Shown here: in pieces, positions 1-6,533 of the stretch
Layout of the letters: each line of letters begins with the position of its first letter
How positions within the stretch are numbered: position 1 is the first letter of the stretch
NCBI GenBank assembly: GCA_937897625.1
Contig: CALCNZ010000125.1
Span: 1-9,027, forward strand
Length of the DNA: 9,027 nt
Source: an uncultured Flavobacteriales bacterium
Lineage (GTDB): Bacteria; Bacteroidota; Bacteroidia; Flavobacteriales_D; Sanyastnellaceae
Reading direction: 5' to 3'
Made by a program: the position numbers and the translations under genes
Notes under the pieces: model-generated
Told to the model about the DNA's origin: nothing
Seen by the model: only the letters and a program-made list of their open reading frames with translations
Database searches by the model: none

Positions 1-432
1 CAGTTGTTTATCGTATGACTCCAGCATAATCTGTGGGTTCTCACCTTTTTCTGCTTTTGCCGAAACCTTAACTTCTGATGGAAGTTCAAATACGATTGGG
101 TGGCTATATCCTAATGTCAAGTTCAATTTCTGTCCTTCAACATTCGCACGGTAACCAACACCGATCATTTCTAAATCCTTTTTCCAGCCTGTGCTAACAC
201 CAACAATCATGTTGTTGATCAACGAGCGGTACAATCCGTGTTTTGCACGAACATCTTTGTGGTCACTCGAGCGGGTGCAAAGTATCTCTGTTTCGCCGAT
301 TTCAATCGTAATTGAAGAATCAACTTCTTGAGACAATTCACCTTTAGGCCCTTTCACCTTAACTACACCATTCTCCAAAACAACGTTTACGTCTTTGGGT
401 AATGGAATTGGATTTTTACCTATTCTTGACAT
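1..432 (-). CDS. rplF: 50S ribosomal protein L6 (uL6), 3' end cut by window edge
   Basis: L6 binds 23S rRNA near the sarcin-ricin loop at the base of the L7/L12 stalk, where translation factors dock. The 144 visible residues start MSRIGKNPIPLP, as is usual for bacterial L6. They show the first-repeat motif KGPKGEL (27-33), the segment HGLYRSLINNMIVGVS (65-80), and the second-repeat motifs GVGYRA (91-96) and LGYSHP (107-112). The frame is open to base 1 and stops in the conserved ...SYDKQL region. L6 is usually about 177-182 residues, so about 35-40 C-terminal residues lie outside. The start ATG at 430-432 is 21 bp after the rpsH stop; upstream is A-rich (CTAGAAAAAAATTGACCC) with no Shine-Dalgarno sequence. 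The truncation is due to the window, not a broken gene. Confidence 0.97.
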   Translation of the reverse strand, partial: MSRIGKNPIPLPKDVNVVLENGVVKVKGPKGELSQEVDSSITIEIGETEILCTRSSDHKDVRAKHGLYRSLINNMIVGVSTGWKKDLEMIGVGYRANVEGQKLNLTLGYSHPIVFELPSEVKVSAKAEKGENPQIMLESYDKQL

Positions 433-453
433 GGGTCAATTTTTTTCTAGTTC

Positions 454-849
454 TTAATATACGTAACACAATACTTCTCCGCCTACTTTCTCTTGACGGG
501 CTTTCTTATCTGTCATAACTCCTTTCGATGTTGACATTACCGCGATTCCAAGACCGTTTAAAACACGTGGCAAATCGTCTGCGCCAGCATATTTACGGTG
601 ACCCGGAGAAGAGATTCTATCGATTTTAGCAATCGCAGGTTGTTTTGATTTCAAATCGTATTTCAACGCGATTTTAATCACACCTGGAGCACCTTCTTCG
701 AATTTAAAATTCAAGATATATCCCGACTCGTGAAGGATCTTTGTAATTTCCTTCTTCAAATTGCTTGCAGGAATCTCAACCACCTTGTGACGAGCTTTCT
801 GAGCGTTTCGAATGCGAGTCAAATAATCTGCTATTTGATCAGTAACCAT
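454..849 (-). CDS. rpsH: 30S ribosomal protein S8 (uS8)
   Basis: S8 is a primary 16S rRNA binder (helices 20-22) needed for assembly of the 30S central domain; in E. coli it also represses spc-operon translation, which is not shown here. The 131 residues match the family length (130-132). The N-terminus MVTDQIADYLTRIRNAQ is the usual S8 start. The C-terminal RNA-binding signature is intact: STSKGVMTD at 106-114 and VGGEVLCYVY at 122-131, ending on the typical aromatic-rich C-terminus. The gene starts 19 bp after the rpsN stop; the upstream sequence AAGAAAAGAATAAC is A-rich without a Shine-Dalgarno core. It sits in its canonical place between rpsN and rplF. Confidence 0.98.
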   Translation of the reverse strand: MVTDQIADYLTRIRNAQKARHKVVEIPASNLKKEITKILHESGYILNFKFEEGAPGVIKIALKYDLKSKQPAIAKIDRISSPGHRKYAGADDLPRVLNGLGIAVMSTSKGVMTDKKARQEKVGGEVLCYVY

Positions 850-868
850 GTTATTCTTTTCTTAATTA

Positions 869-1138
869 TTACCAACTTGCTTTTTTAACACCTGGGATTA
901 ATCCGTTTAGGGCCAATTCGCGGAATTGGTTACGGCACAATCCAAATTGACGCATATACCCTCTTGGCTTACCGGTCAACATACAACGGTTGTGCACACG
1001 CACAGCGCTACTGTTTTTTGGAAGTTTTTGAAGCGCATCCCAATCACCTGCTGCTTTTAGCTCTTCACGCTTTTTAGCATATTTTTCCACCATTGCGATA
1101 CGCTTGCGTTCGCGGGCTTTCATTGATTCTTTTGCCAT
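869..1138 (-). CDS. rpsN: 30S ribosomal protein S14 (uS14), zinc-less long form
   Basis: S14 sits in the 30S head next to S3, S10 and S19. The protein has 89 residues, longer than the zinc-binding form (about 61) and shorter than E. coli S14 (101); this intermediate length is common in Bacteroidota. It starts MAKESMKARERKR and ends GLIPGVKKASW, both diagnostic. The core around GKPRGYMRQFGLCRNQFRE is where zinc-type S14 has two CxxC pairs. Here C52-x-x-T55 and C68-x-x-Q71 keep only the first Cys of each pair, at the same 16-residue offset, so a four-Cys zinc site is absent. The start is 14 bp after rplE, whose stop is doubled (TAATAA). Upstream is AAGACAAGAAAGA, purine-rich without a true Shine-Dalgarno core. 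Confidence 0.97.
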   Translation of the reverse strand: MAKESMKARERKRIAMVEKYAKKREELKAAGDWDALQKLPKNSSAVRVHNRCMLTGKPRGYMRQFGLCRNQFRELALNGLIPGVKKASW

Positions 1139-1152
1139 TCTTTCTTGTCTTA

Positions 1153-1701
1153 TTATTTAACGAAAGGAAATCCGAATTCTTCAAGAAGTGCCTTTGCTTC
1201 TTCGTTTGTTTTTGCATTCGTAACGAAAGTGATATCCATTCCGTTGATTGCTTTTACCTTCTCCAAATCAATCTCTGGGAAAATAATTTGCTCTTTCACA
1301 CCGAAAGTGAAGTTTCCACGGCCATCAAATCCAGAGGACTTAACACCACGAAAGTCACGAGTTCTTGGCAGAGCAACAGCGATCAAGCGATCAAGAAACT
1401 CATACATGGTATTTCCACGTAGTGTAACTCTTGCTCCAATTGGAACACCCTTACGCAATTTGAAGTTAGAGATATCTTTTGTAGAAAAAGTTGCCACCGC
1501 GCGCTGACCGCTAATCAATGTCATTTCTTCTACAGCTGCATCTACTAATTTCTTATCTGCAGTAGCCTTACCAATACCTTGGTTTAGGCAAATCTTCGTG
1601 ATGCAAGGAACTTGCATGGTTGAAGAATATTCAAAACGTTTCTGAAGGTTAGCTTTAACTTCAGTTTCGTATTTTGATCTTAATCTTGGTTGATAGCTCA
1701 T
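1153..1701 (-). CDS. rplE: 50S ribosomal protein L5 (uL5)
   Basis: L5 binds 5S rRNA in the central protuberance and contacts the P-site tRNA elbow and S13. The 182 residues fit the family range (about 178-184). Visible family blocks are the N-terminal helix with MSYQPRLRSKYETEV, KICLNQGIG near 36-44, the 5S-contact block GQRAVATFSTKDISNFKLRKG (65-85), and LPRTRDFRGVKSSGFDGRGN (111-130), followed by the C-terminal IFPEID and DITFVTNAKTNEEAKALL. The start codon overlaps the rplX stop by 4 bp (ATGA at 1698-1701 on the coding strand), so translation is probably coupled to rplX. It ends with tandem in-frame stops TAATAA. A standard L5; nothing is missing. Confidence 0.98.
   Translation of the reverse strand: MSYQPRLRSKYETEVKANLQKRFEYSSTMQVPCITKICLNQGIGKATADKKLVDAAVEEMTLISGQRAVATFSTKDISNFKLRKGVPIGARVTLRGNTMYEFLDRLIAVALPRTRDFRGVKSSGFDGRGNFTFGVKEQIIFPEIDLEKVKAINGMDITFVTNAKTNEEAKALLEEFGFPFVK
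1698..1701 (-). promoter_or_regulatory. ATGA stop-start overlap, rplX to rplE
   Basis: The coding-strand tetranucleotide ATGA contains both the rplE start (ATG) and the rplX stop (TGA). This arrangement usually goes with termination-reinitiation, which would keep L24 and L5 synthesis equal. It is the only overlap among the genes here and the only TGA stop. Coupling is inferred from the layout. Confidence 0.75.
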
Positions 1702-2018
1702 TTGATTACCTCCCCTGATTTTTTAGAGATTCTTACTAACTTTCCTTCTTCGCTGCGCGTTTTTCCAACACGTGTTGCATTTCCAGCTGCATCAATTAGC
1801 ATTACGTTGCTAATGTGCAGGGCAGCTTCACGCTTTTCAATTCCGCCTTGAGGATTTTGTGCAGAAGGCTTACGGTGACGGGAAATCATGTTTACCCCTT
1901 CAACTGTAACTCTGTCTTTGTCGCGATCTACTGCAATCACACGTCCTTGTTGACCTTTGTGATCACCGGCAGTTACCACTACCATATCGCCTTTTTTTAT
2001 TTTGAGTCGCTTGAACAT
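1698..2018 (-). CDS. rplX: 50S ribosomal protein L24 (uL24)
   Basis: L24 is an early assembly-initiator protein on domain I of 23S rRNA and lies by the polypeptide exit. Its 106 residues match the usual 102-108. A KOW motif covers about 10-43, with GDMVVVTAGDHKGQQGRV followed by VTVEGVNMISRH. The central block PQGGIEKREAALHISNVML and the C-terminal RVGKTRSEEGKLVRISKKSGE are typical of bacterial L24. It is the only gene here that ends in TGA; that stop is shared with the rplE start in ATGA, suggesting termination-reinitiation. It lies 21 bp behind rplN; upstream AAGATAGCGAG has no Shine-Dalgarno sequence. Confidence 0.97.
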   Translation of the reverse strand: MFKRLKIKKGDMVVVTAGDHKGQQGRVIAVDRDKDRVTVEGVNMISRHRKPSAQNPQGGIEKREAALHISNVMLIDAAGNATRVGKTRSEEGKLVRISKKSGEVIK

Positions 2019-2039
2019 CTCGCTATCTTTTTACTTCGT

Positions 2040-2408
2040 TTATAGTACTTCAGGTGCCAAAGAAACAATCTTCATGTAGTCTTTCTCACGTAATTCACGA
2101 GCCACTGGGCCGAATATACGGGTACCTCTCATTTCACCTTGTGCATTCAACAACACTACTGCATTGTCATCGAAACGAATGTAGCTACCATCAGCGCGAC
2201 GAACTTCTTTTTTCGTGCGAACAATAACTGCTTTCGAAACAACACCTTTTTTCACGTTGCCACTAGGCATGGCATCTTTAACAGTAACCACAACTTGGTC
2301 ACCTACTGATGCATATCGACGACGGGTACCACCCAACACGCGTATTACGAGCACTTCTTTTGCTCCGCTGTTGTCTGCAACCTTTAGTCTGGATTCGTTC
2401 TGTATCAT
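2040..2408 (-). CDS. rplN: 50S ribosomal protein L14 (uL14)
   Basis: L14 sits at the subunit interface next to L19 and L3, contacts 16S helix 14 (bridge B8), and is the docking site for the silencing factor RsfS where that is present. The 122 residues are the universal length. It starts MIQNESRLKVADNSGAKEVL, carries the signature VKKGVVSKAVIVRTKKEVRR at 52-71 followed by ADGS, then GTRIFGPVARELR (95-107), and ends in the almost invariant MKIVSLAPEVL. The spacing to rpsQ is 21 bp. The sequence upstream (TTAGAAGGAT then ATG) contains AAGGA, but only 1 nt from the start, too close to act as a normal Shine-Dalgarno site. First gene of the classical spc cluster; no separate promoter is visible. 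Confidence 0.98.
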   Translation of the reverse strand: MIQNESRLKVADNSGAKEVLVIRVLGGTRRRYASVGDQVVVTVKDAMPSGNVKKGVVSKAVIVRTKKEVRRADGSYIRFDDNAVVLLNAQGEMRGTRIFGPVARELREKDYMKIVSLAPEVL

Positions 2409-2429
2409 ATCCTTCTAATCTTTATTCGA

Positions 2430-2684
2430 TTATTTCGCTTTTTCAATTACCTCAACCATTCTCCAGCGTTTAAGCTTACTCATTGGTCGTGTTTCCATAA
2501 TTTTAACTACATCACCTATTCCGCATTCTCCGGTTTCGTCATGAGCCATGAATTTCTTCGTTTGCTTTACGAATTTACCGTATTTCGGGTGCATAATTTT
2601 CATTTCAACTGAAACAACGATGCTCTTATCCATCTTGTTAGATGTAACAGTGCCTGTTCTTTCTTTTCTTAAGTTCCTTTCCAT
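2430..2684 (-). CDS. rpsQ: 30S ribosomal protein S17 (uS17)
   Basis: S17 is a small OB-fold protein that binds the 5' domain of 16S rRNA early in 30S assembly. The 84 residues match the E. coli length. Visible family elements are MERNLRKERTGTVTSNKMDK with the first OB strands (11-27, GTVTSNKMDKSIVVSVE), the basic hairpin region HPKYGKFVKQTKKFMAHDE (32-50), and the C-terminal signature GDVVKIMETRPMSKLKRWRM (57-76). The start is 12 bp after the rpmC stop; the short upstream region TCCGCTCAAACA has no Shine-Dalgarno sequence. Position between rpmC and rplN is canonical. Confidence 0.97.
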   Translation of the reverse strand: MERNLRKERTGTVTSNKMDKSIVVSVEMKIMHPKYGKFVKQTKKFMAHDETGECGIGDVVKIMETRPMSKLKRWRMVEVIEKAK

Positions 2685-2696
2685 TGTTTGAGCGGA

Positions 2697-2891
2697 TTAA
2701 AGGTTGTTTTTCATTTCGCTGATAACGGTGTGAATTCGCGCTATTTCGCGGCGCTTCGCACGCAATACCATTGGGTTTTCTGTTCCTGCAACCGTGTGGT
2801 TAAAAGACATTTTTGCAAGTTCTGCTTTTTTCTCCATGACCTGAGCATTCAAGTCTTCAATGGTCATATTTCTGTAATCTGATGCTTTCAT
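2697..2891 (-). CDS. rpmC: 50S ribosomal protein L29 (uL29)
   Basis: L29 is a two-helix protein next to L23 at the polypeptide exit; in well-studied bacteria this area helps receive SRP and trigger factor. The chosen start at 2889-2891 gives 64 residues, MKASDYRNMTIEDLNAQVMEK onward, matching the family (60-70) and its opening pattern of MK..(D/E)...MT.E.L. The frame is open further up to an ATG at 2919-2921, which would add MFVQIIPNKN inside the 3' end of rplP, but that extension is not family-like. The first helix is rich in Glu/Lys (EKKAELAKMSFNHTVAGTENP), and the second carries RAKRREIARIHTVISE, the usual basic motif. The gap to rplP is 4 bp, so coupled translation is likely. Confidence 0.95.
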   Translation of the reverse strand: MKASDYRNMTIEDLNAQVMEKKAELAKMSFNHTVAGTENPMVLRAKRREIARIHTVISEMKNNL

Positions 2892-2895
2892 GTTC

Positions 2896-3315
2896 TTATT
2901 CGGTATAATCTGGACGAACAATAAATTTAGTGCGGCAAGGCAATTTCTGTGCTGCCAATCTTAAAGCCTCTTGAGCTGTTTCAAGTGATACACCTTCAGC
3001 TTCAAAAAGAATTCTACCAGGCTTAACAACTGCAACCCAGTGATCAGGTGCTCCTTTACCTTTACCCATACGTACCTCGGCTGGTTTAGCAGTGATAGGC
3101 TTGTCTGGGAAAATACGAATCCATACTTTACCTTCACGCTTCATGAAACGTGTCAAAGCTACACGTGCTGCTTCAAGTTGACGTGAAGTGATGAATCCTT
3201 CGTCCATGGTTTTGATAGCGAAGCTACCGAAAGCCAGTTGCGATCCTCTGTAGGCAATTCCTTTGATTTTGCCTTTCTGTTGCTTTCTATATTTGGTCCT
3301 TTTGGGCTGTAACAT
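2896..3315 (-). CDS. rplP: 50S ribosomal protein L16 (uL16)
   Basis: L16 is a late-assembling 50S protein near the A-site tRNA elbow and the peptidyl transferase centre. The 139 residues are close to the usual 136-144. It starts MLQPKRTKYRKQQKGKIKG; the two family signatures are clear: GKVWIRIFPDKPITAKPAE at 62-80 and RMGKGKGAPDHWVAVVKPGR at 82-101. Arg82 aligns with E. coli Arg81, which the YcfD/RoxA oxygenase hydroxylates in that species; whether the host has such an enzyme cannot be seen here. The gap to rpsC is 18 bp, upstream AAAACATTACGATT, no Shine-Dalgarno sequence. The next gene, rpmC, starts 4 bp after its stop. Confidence 0.98.
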   Translation of the reverse strand: MLQPKRTKYRKQQKGKIKGIAYRGSQLAFGSFAIKTMDEGFITSRQLEAARVALTRFMKREGKVWIRIFPDKPITAKPAEVRMGKGKGAPDHWVAVVKPGRILFEAEGVSLETAQEALRLAAQKLPCRTKFIVRPDYTE

Positions 3316-3333
3316 AATCGTAATGTTTTAATA

Positions 3334-4053
3334 TTATCTTCTTCCTCCGCGGCGATCGTTTCCACCGGCATTCGCAGGGCGCTTTTGTTGTTGAGCAGCT
3401 TGTCCAAAGTTTGGAGAAAGATCACGCTTTCCGAAAACCTCTCCGCGACAAATCCAAACCTTCAAACCTATACGACCGTAGCTCGTGTGAGCTTCTGCAT
3501 GATGGTAATCAATGTCCGCACGAAGTGTATGCAAAGGAGTACGTCCTTCTTTGTAGGTTTCACTTCTCGCAATCTCTGCTCCGTTTACACGACCCGAAAT
3601 TGTTACTTTGATTCCTTCTGCACCCAACTTCATTGCTGAGCTGATAGCCATTTTAGTTGCTCTTCTGTAAGAGATACGTCCTTCGATCTGACGACAGATA
3701 CCTTCTGCTACTAAACGAGCATCGATTTCTGGACGTTTGATTTCAAAAATGTTGATTTGCGCATCCTTTCCAGTAAGCTTCTTCAACTCTTCTTTTAACT
3801 TATCTACTTCAGAACCTTGTTTCCCGATGATTACACCTGGACGAGCTGTGTTGATAGTAACGGTTACCAACTTCAGCGTGCGCTCGATAATAATTTTCGA
3901 TACAGACGCTTTTTTCAAACGCGCCATCAAGTATTTGCGGATTTTATCGTCTTCAACGATTTTTTCTCCATAGTTTTTTCCACCAAACCAATTGCTGTCC
4001 CATCCCTTGATGAAACCTAAACGAAGGCCTATTGGGTTACACTTTTGTCCCAT
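3334..4053 (-). CDS. rpsC: 30S ribosomal protein S3 (uS3)
   Basis: S3 lies in the 30S head at the mRNA entry pore. The 239 residues compare with 233 in E. coli. It starts MGQKCNPIGLRLGFIKGWDS. A type II KH domain has its GxxG loop as GKQG at 77-80, inside RPGVIIGKQGSEVDKL. The C-terminal domain holds YRRATKMAISSAMKLGAEGI from 129; R130, R131 and K134 match the E. coli RRxxK residues linked to unwinding mRNA at the entry. GAEIARSETYKEGRTPLHTL and the GLKVWICRGEVFG strand follow. The last roughly 20 residues are a Gln/Gly/Arg-rich tail (QQQKRPANAGGNDRRGGRR), likely disordered. The gaps are 18 bp on both sides. Upstream AAAAGGGATAAAAGAA is purine-rich but not a canonical Shine-Dalgarno site. Confidence 0.98.
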   Translation of the reverse strand: MGQKCNPIGLRLGFIKGWDSNWFGGKNYGEKIVEDDKIRKYLMARLKKASVSKIIIERTLKLVTVTINTARPGVIIGKQGSEVDKLKEELKKLTGKDAQINIFEIKRPEIDARLVAEGICRQIEGRISYRRATKMAISSAMKLGAEGIKVTISGRVNGAEIARSETYKEGRTPLHTLRADIDYHHAEAHTSYGRIGLKVWICRGEVFGKRDLSPNFGQAAQQQKRPANAGGNDRRGGRR

Positions 4054-4071
4054 TTCTTTTATCCCTTTTAA

Positions 4072-4464
4072 TTATTTTTTATCGAGAATGATTGTCACGT
4101 GGTTGCTACGCTTACGTATGCGGTGAGCTCTACCCTGAGGAGCAGGACTGATTCTTTTCAAGGTGCGAGAAACGTCTACACGAATTTCTTTCACGATTAC
4201 ATTTGATTCAGCAATATCGCTTCCTTCATTCTTTGCTTGCCAGTTCGCAATAGCAGAACGTAAAAGCTTTTCCAAAGGCATTGCGCTAACTGTTCTGGTG
4301 AACTTTAAAATATTTAAAGCAGCACCTACTTCTTTTCCACGAATAATATCAGCAACCAATCGCATTTTGCGCGGTGATGTTGGATGATCATTCAATTTCG
4401 CGATGGCAGTTTTTTTCATCTGCTCTTTAATCGCGTTGGCCATTTCTCTTTTGCGAGCTCCCAT
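4072..4464 (-). CDS. rplV: 50S ribosomal protein L22 (uL22), N-terminally extended
   Basis: L22 contacts all 23S rRNA domains; its long beta hairpin lines the peptide exit tunnel, where macrolide-resistance changes occur in other species. At 130 residues it exceeds E. coli L22 (110). The extra roughly 20 residues are at the N-terminus: MGARKREMANAIKEQMKKTA precedes the conserved AIAKLNDHPTSPRKMRLVAD. This MGxRKRE-type start is what I know from Flavobacteriia, so the 4462-4464 ATG is preferred over the internal Met8 or Met16. The hairpin region is about 95-113 (RVDVSRTLKRISPAPQGRA), and the signature GRAHRIRKRSNHVTIIL occupies 111-127. The 29 bp gap to rpsS is the longest in the window and has no Shine-Dalgarno site or hairpin. 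Confidence 0.96.
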   Translation of the reverse strand: MGARKREMANAIKEQMKKTAIAKLNDHPTSPRKMRLVADIIRGKEVGAALNILKFTRTVSAMPLEKLLRSAIANWQAKNEGSDIAESNVIVKEIRVDVSRTLKRISPAPQGRAHRIRKRSNHVTIILDKK

Positions 4465-4493
4465 AGTTTTTCTGTGTTTATCGGGATTGTTCG

Positions 4494-4760
4494 TTATTTT
4501 CTATTTCCACTGTGTCCACGGAAGGTACGTGTTGGAGAAAACTCTCCAAGTTTGTGTCCGACCATATTCTCTGTAACATATACAGGAATGAATTGCTTAC
4601 CATTGTGCACTGCAATCGTCAATCCAACAAATTGAGGAGTGATTGTTGAAGCACGGCTCCATGTTTTGATTACGCCTTTTTTCGCGTTCTCTTGGGCATC
4701 ATCTACGCGCATTTGAAGCTTGTAGTGTACAAAAGGTGGTTTTTTTAGTGACCTAGCCAT
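4494..4760 (-). CDS. rpsS: 30S ribosomal protein S19 (uS19)
   Basis: S19 binds the 16S 3' major domain in the 30S head, pairs with S13, and forms part of the head-to-50S bridge near the A-site. The 88 residues are within the usual 87-95. It starts MARSLKKPPFVHYKL, has KTWSRASTITPQFVGLTIAVHNGK in the middle (with the WSRxSTI motif), and carries the S19 signature ENMVGHKLGEFSPTRTFRGH at 64-83. The start is 7 bp after the rplB stop (TAATTGAGAA then ATG), so coupled translation with rplB is plausible. Nothing is unusual in length or motif. Confidence 0.98.
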   Translation of the reverse strand: MARSLKKPPFVHYKLQMRVDDAQENAKKGVIKTWSRASTITPQFVGLTIAVHNGKQFIPVYVTENMVGHKLGEFSPTRTFRGHSGNRK

Positions 4761-4767
4761 TTCTCAA

Positions 4768-5592
4768 TTATTTCTTTCTACGTTCAATGATAAATTTACT
4801 TGACGGCTTTTTGCTTTTGCGCGTCTTTAATCCTTTCGCAGGTGTTCCTTTGCGTGATCTTGGGATACCTCCAGACTGACGTCCTTCACCACCACCCATT
4901 GGGTGATCTACTGGATTCATTGCAACACCACGAACACGTGGGCGACGACCTAACCAACGGCTTCTTCCTGCCTTACCAGAGCGAGTCAAGTTGTGCTCTC
5001 CGTTTGAAACGGTTCCGATCGTAGCAATACATTTCGCTAAAACCTTACGTGTTTCACCTGAAGGAAGAGTAATGATAGCATACTCACCGTCACGCGCACT
5101 TAGTTGTGCATATGAACCAGCACTTCTTGCCATTGATCCACCTTTACCTGGACGAAGTTCAATGTTATGAATTACAGTTCCCAATGGAATTTCACTCAAG
5201 GTCATTGCATTTCCAATTTCTGGAGCACTTCCTGTTCCGCTTGAAAGTTTCATTCCAACTGTTAATCCAGCTGGTGAAATGATATAGCGCTTTTCTCCAT
5301 CCGCATATTCAACGAGTGCAATACGTGCTGAACGGTTTGGATCATATTCGATTGTCATTACTGTACATTCGATTCCGTGCTTATCTCTTTTGAAGTCGAT
5401 AAGACGGTAGTTACGTTTGTGACCACCACCAATCATGCGCATGGTGCGCTTTCCTTGGTTGTTACGTCCACCTGTTTTCTTCAGTGTTACCACCAAAGGT
5501 TTGTATGGACGATCGGTAGTCAACTCTTCGAAAGTGGAAGCCACTTTGAAGCGAGTACCTGGCGTTACCGGATTTAATTTCTTAATGCCCAT
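4768..5592 (-). CDS. rplB: 50S ribosomal protein L2 (uL2)
   Basis: L2 is one of the most conserved 50S proteins; it binds 23S domain IV, forms bridge B7b and is needed for subunit association and peptidyl transfer. The 274 residues match the family (273-277). It starts MGIKKLNPVTPGTRFK, has the OB-fold block GGRNNQGKRTMRMIGGGHKR at 41-60 and the SH3-like domain with RPGKGGSMARSAGS near 147-160. The C-terminal signature NPVDHPMGGGEGR includes His230, equivalent to the E. coli His229 (mature numbering) implicated in peptidyl transferase. Met232 stands where E. coli has a second His, a common variant. It begins 11 bp after rplW; GAAGAGGAA sits directly before the ATG, purine-rich but too close to be a spaced Shine-Dalgarno site. 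Confidence 0.99.
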   Translation of the reverse strand: MGIKKLNPVTPGTRFKVASTFEELTTDRPYKPLVVTLKKTGGRNNQGKRTMRMIGGGHKRNYRLIDFKRDKHGIECTVMTIEYDPNRSARIALVEYADGEKRYIISPAGLTVGMKLSSGTGSAPEIGNAMTLSEIPLGTVIHNIELRPGKGGSMARSAGSYAQLSARDGEYAIITLPSGETRKVLAKCIATIGTVSNGEHNLTRSGKAGRSRWLGRRPRVRGVAMNPVDHPMGGGEGRQSGGIPRSRKGTPAKGLKTRKSKKPSSKFIIERRKK

Positions 5593-5603
5593 TTCCTCTT
5601 CTG

Positions 5604-5897
5604 TTAGATGTTAGAATAAAAATCAATTGTTTCACCTGCAGCCAACTTCACGATAGCCTTCTTGTAGCTTGCGCTTCTTCCTGAAACAATTCCTGCCTTT
5701 GTATAACGGAACTTGTTCTTTCCGTCGTAACGAATGGTGTTGATTTGCATAACTGACACACCGTAGTTCTTCTCGATCGCTTTCTTGATTTCAATCTTGT
5801 TAGCGCTCACCGCTACCACGAAGCCGTACTTGCCTTGTTTTTCTTGGATTGCGGTCATTTTCTCCGTAACCAATGGTCGAATAAGGATTTCGCTCAT
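5604..5897 (-). CDS. rplW: 50S ribosomal protein L23 (uL23)
   Basis: L23 is at the rim of the peptide exit tunnel and is the docking point for trigger factor and SRP. The 97 residues fit the family (about 92-104). It starts MSEILIRPLVTEKMT; Glu12 in LVTEK lines up with E. coli Glu18, the trigger factor contact. The core NKIEIKKAIEKNYGVSVMQI (33-52) followed by NT, and the C-terminal SYKKAIVKLAAGETIDF (77-93), are the two family blocks. Its extended-loop segment NKFRYTKAGIVSGRSA is shorter than in longer L23 proteins. The gap to rplD is 5 bp and to rplB 11 bp, consistent with one tightly coupled message; no Shine-Dalgarno sequence precedes the ATG. Confidence 0.97.
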   Translation of the reverse strand: MSEILIRPLVTEKMTAIQEKQGKYGFVVAVSANKIEIKKAIEKNYGVSVMQINTIRYDGKNKFRYTKAGIVSGRSASYKKAIVKLAAGETIDFYSNI

Positions 5898-5902
5898 GAC
5901 AG

Positions 5903-6532
5903 TTATTTTTTAAGTATGTTAGTTACCATTTCGTGTGCGTTTCCTACGAAAACAACTTGGTGGCTGTTCATAATGTCGTAGGTATTCACCATGCTAGCGA
6001 TTTGAACGTTAGCACCTTGAATGTTTCGAGAGCTTAAGTATAAACTATCGTTTCTTTCTGGAATAAGAATAAGGGACTTGCGACTGTTTAAAGAAAGATT
6101 CTTTAATACATTCAAAAATTCACTTGTCTTAGGTTTATCAAAAGATAAAGCGTCTACCAACAAAATTCCGTTTTCCTTTGCTTTGTAGCTTAGAGCTGAA
6201 GCGCGTGCTAAACGTGTAGTGCTTCTGTTAACTTTGATATCGTATGCTCTTGGACGTGGACCGAAAACGCTACCTCCTTGACGGAACAACGGATTCTTTG
6301 CACTACCCTTACGAGCCCCACCAGTACCTTTTTGTTTGTGTAATTTCTTCGTAGAACCGTGAATCTCACCTCTATGCTTAGTCTTGTGCGTACCGGTGCG
6401 TTGAGCAGCCAAATAACGTTTTACATCTAAATAAATCGCGTGATCATTCGGTTCAATTCCGAATACTTCTGCGTCAAGCTCAACGGAACTTCCCGTCTTC
6501 TGACCTTGTATGTTGAATATATCCAGTTTCAT
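5903..6532 (-). CDS. rplD: 50S ribosomal protein L4 (uL4)
   Basis: L4 binds 23S domain I and sends a loop into the exit tunnel opposite L22. In E. coli it also represses the S10 operon; there is no visible target here. The chosen start at 6530-6532 gives 209 residues (family about 200-215), beginning MKLDIFNIQGQKTGSS, the usual beta-strand opening. The frame stays open upstream to an ATG at 6578-6580, adding MQYQGTMVQPFISLSN within the rplC end; this is not family-like. The tunnel loop is HKQKGTGGARKGSAKNPLFR (65-84), then QGGSVFGPRPR (85-95). The C-terminal Rossmann-like part includes ILLVDALSF and HQVVFVGNAHEM. Only 1 bp separates the rplC stop from this ATG (TAATATG), so coupled translation is likely. 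Confidence 0.96.
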   Translation of the reverse strand: MKLDIFNIQGQKTGSSVELDAEVFGIEPNDHAIYLDVKRYLAAQRTGTHKTKHRGEIHGSTKKLHKQKGTGGARKGSAKNPLFRQGGSVFGPRPRAYDIKVNRSTTRLARASALSYKAKENGILLVDALSFDKPKTSEFLNVLKNLSLNSRKSLILIPERNDSLYLSSRNIQGANVQIASMVNTYDIMNSHQVVFVGNAHEMVTNILKK

Positions 6533-6533
6533 A

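Noticed and set aside
1093..1507. Two overlapping plus-strand open frames (109 and 120 codons) opposite rplE and rpsN
   Set aside because: They lie antisense to conserved ribosomal genes, have no recognisable family, and the Ser/Phe/Leu-rich composition is what the reverse of Lys/Glu-rich coding sequence gives.
2892..2921. Upstream start for rpmC adding 10 residues
   Set aside because: The extension lies within the rplP end and is not L29-like; MKASDYRNMTIEDL is the expected start.
3159..3425. Minus-strand open frame of 88 codons across the rpsC-rplP junction
   Set aside because: It is a shifted frame of two intact, motif-complete genes (S3 and L16); the translation has no family features.
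4465..4493. Longest gap (29 bp, rpsS to rplV) as a promoter or terminator
   Set aside because: No hairpin, T-run or promoter boxes are visible in AACAATCCCGATAAACACAG and its flanks.
5593..5600. GAAGAGGAA before rplB as a real Shine-Dalgarno site
   Set aside because: The GAGGA is only about 1-2 nt from the ATG, too close for 16S pairing; it is more likely chance purine-rich sequence.
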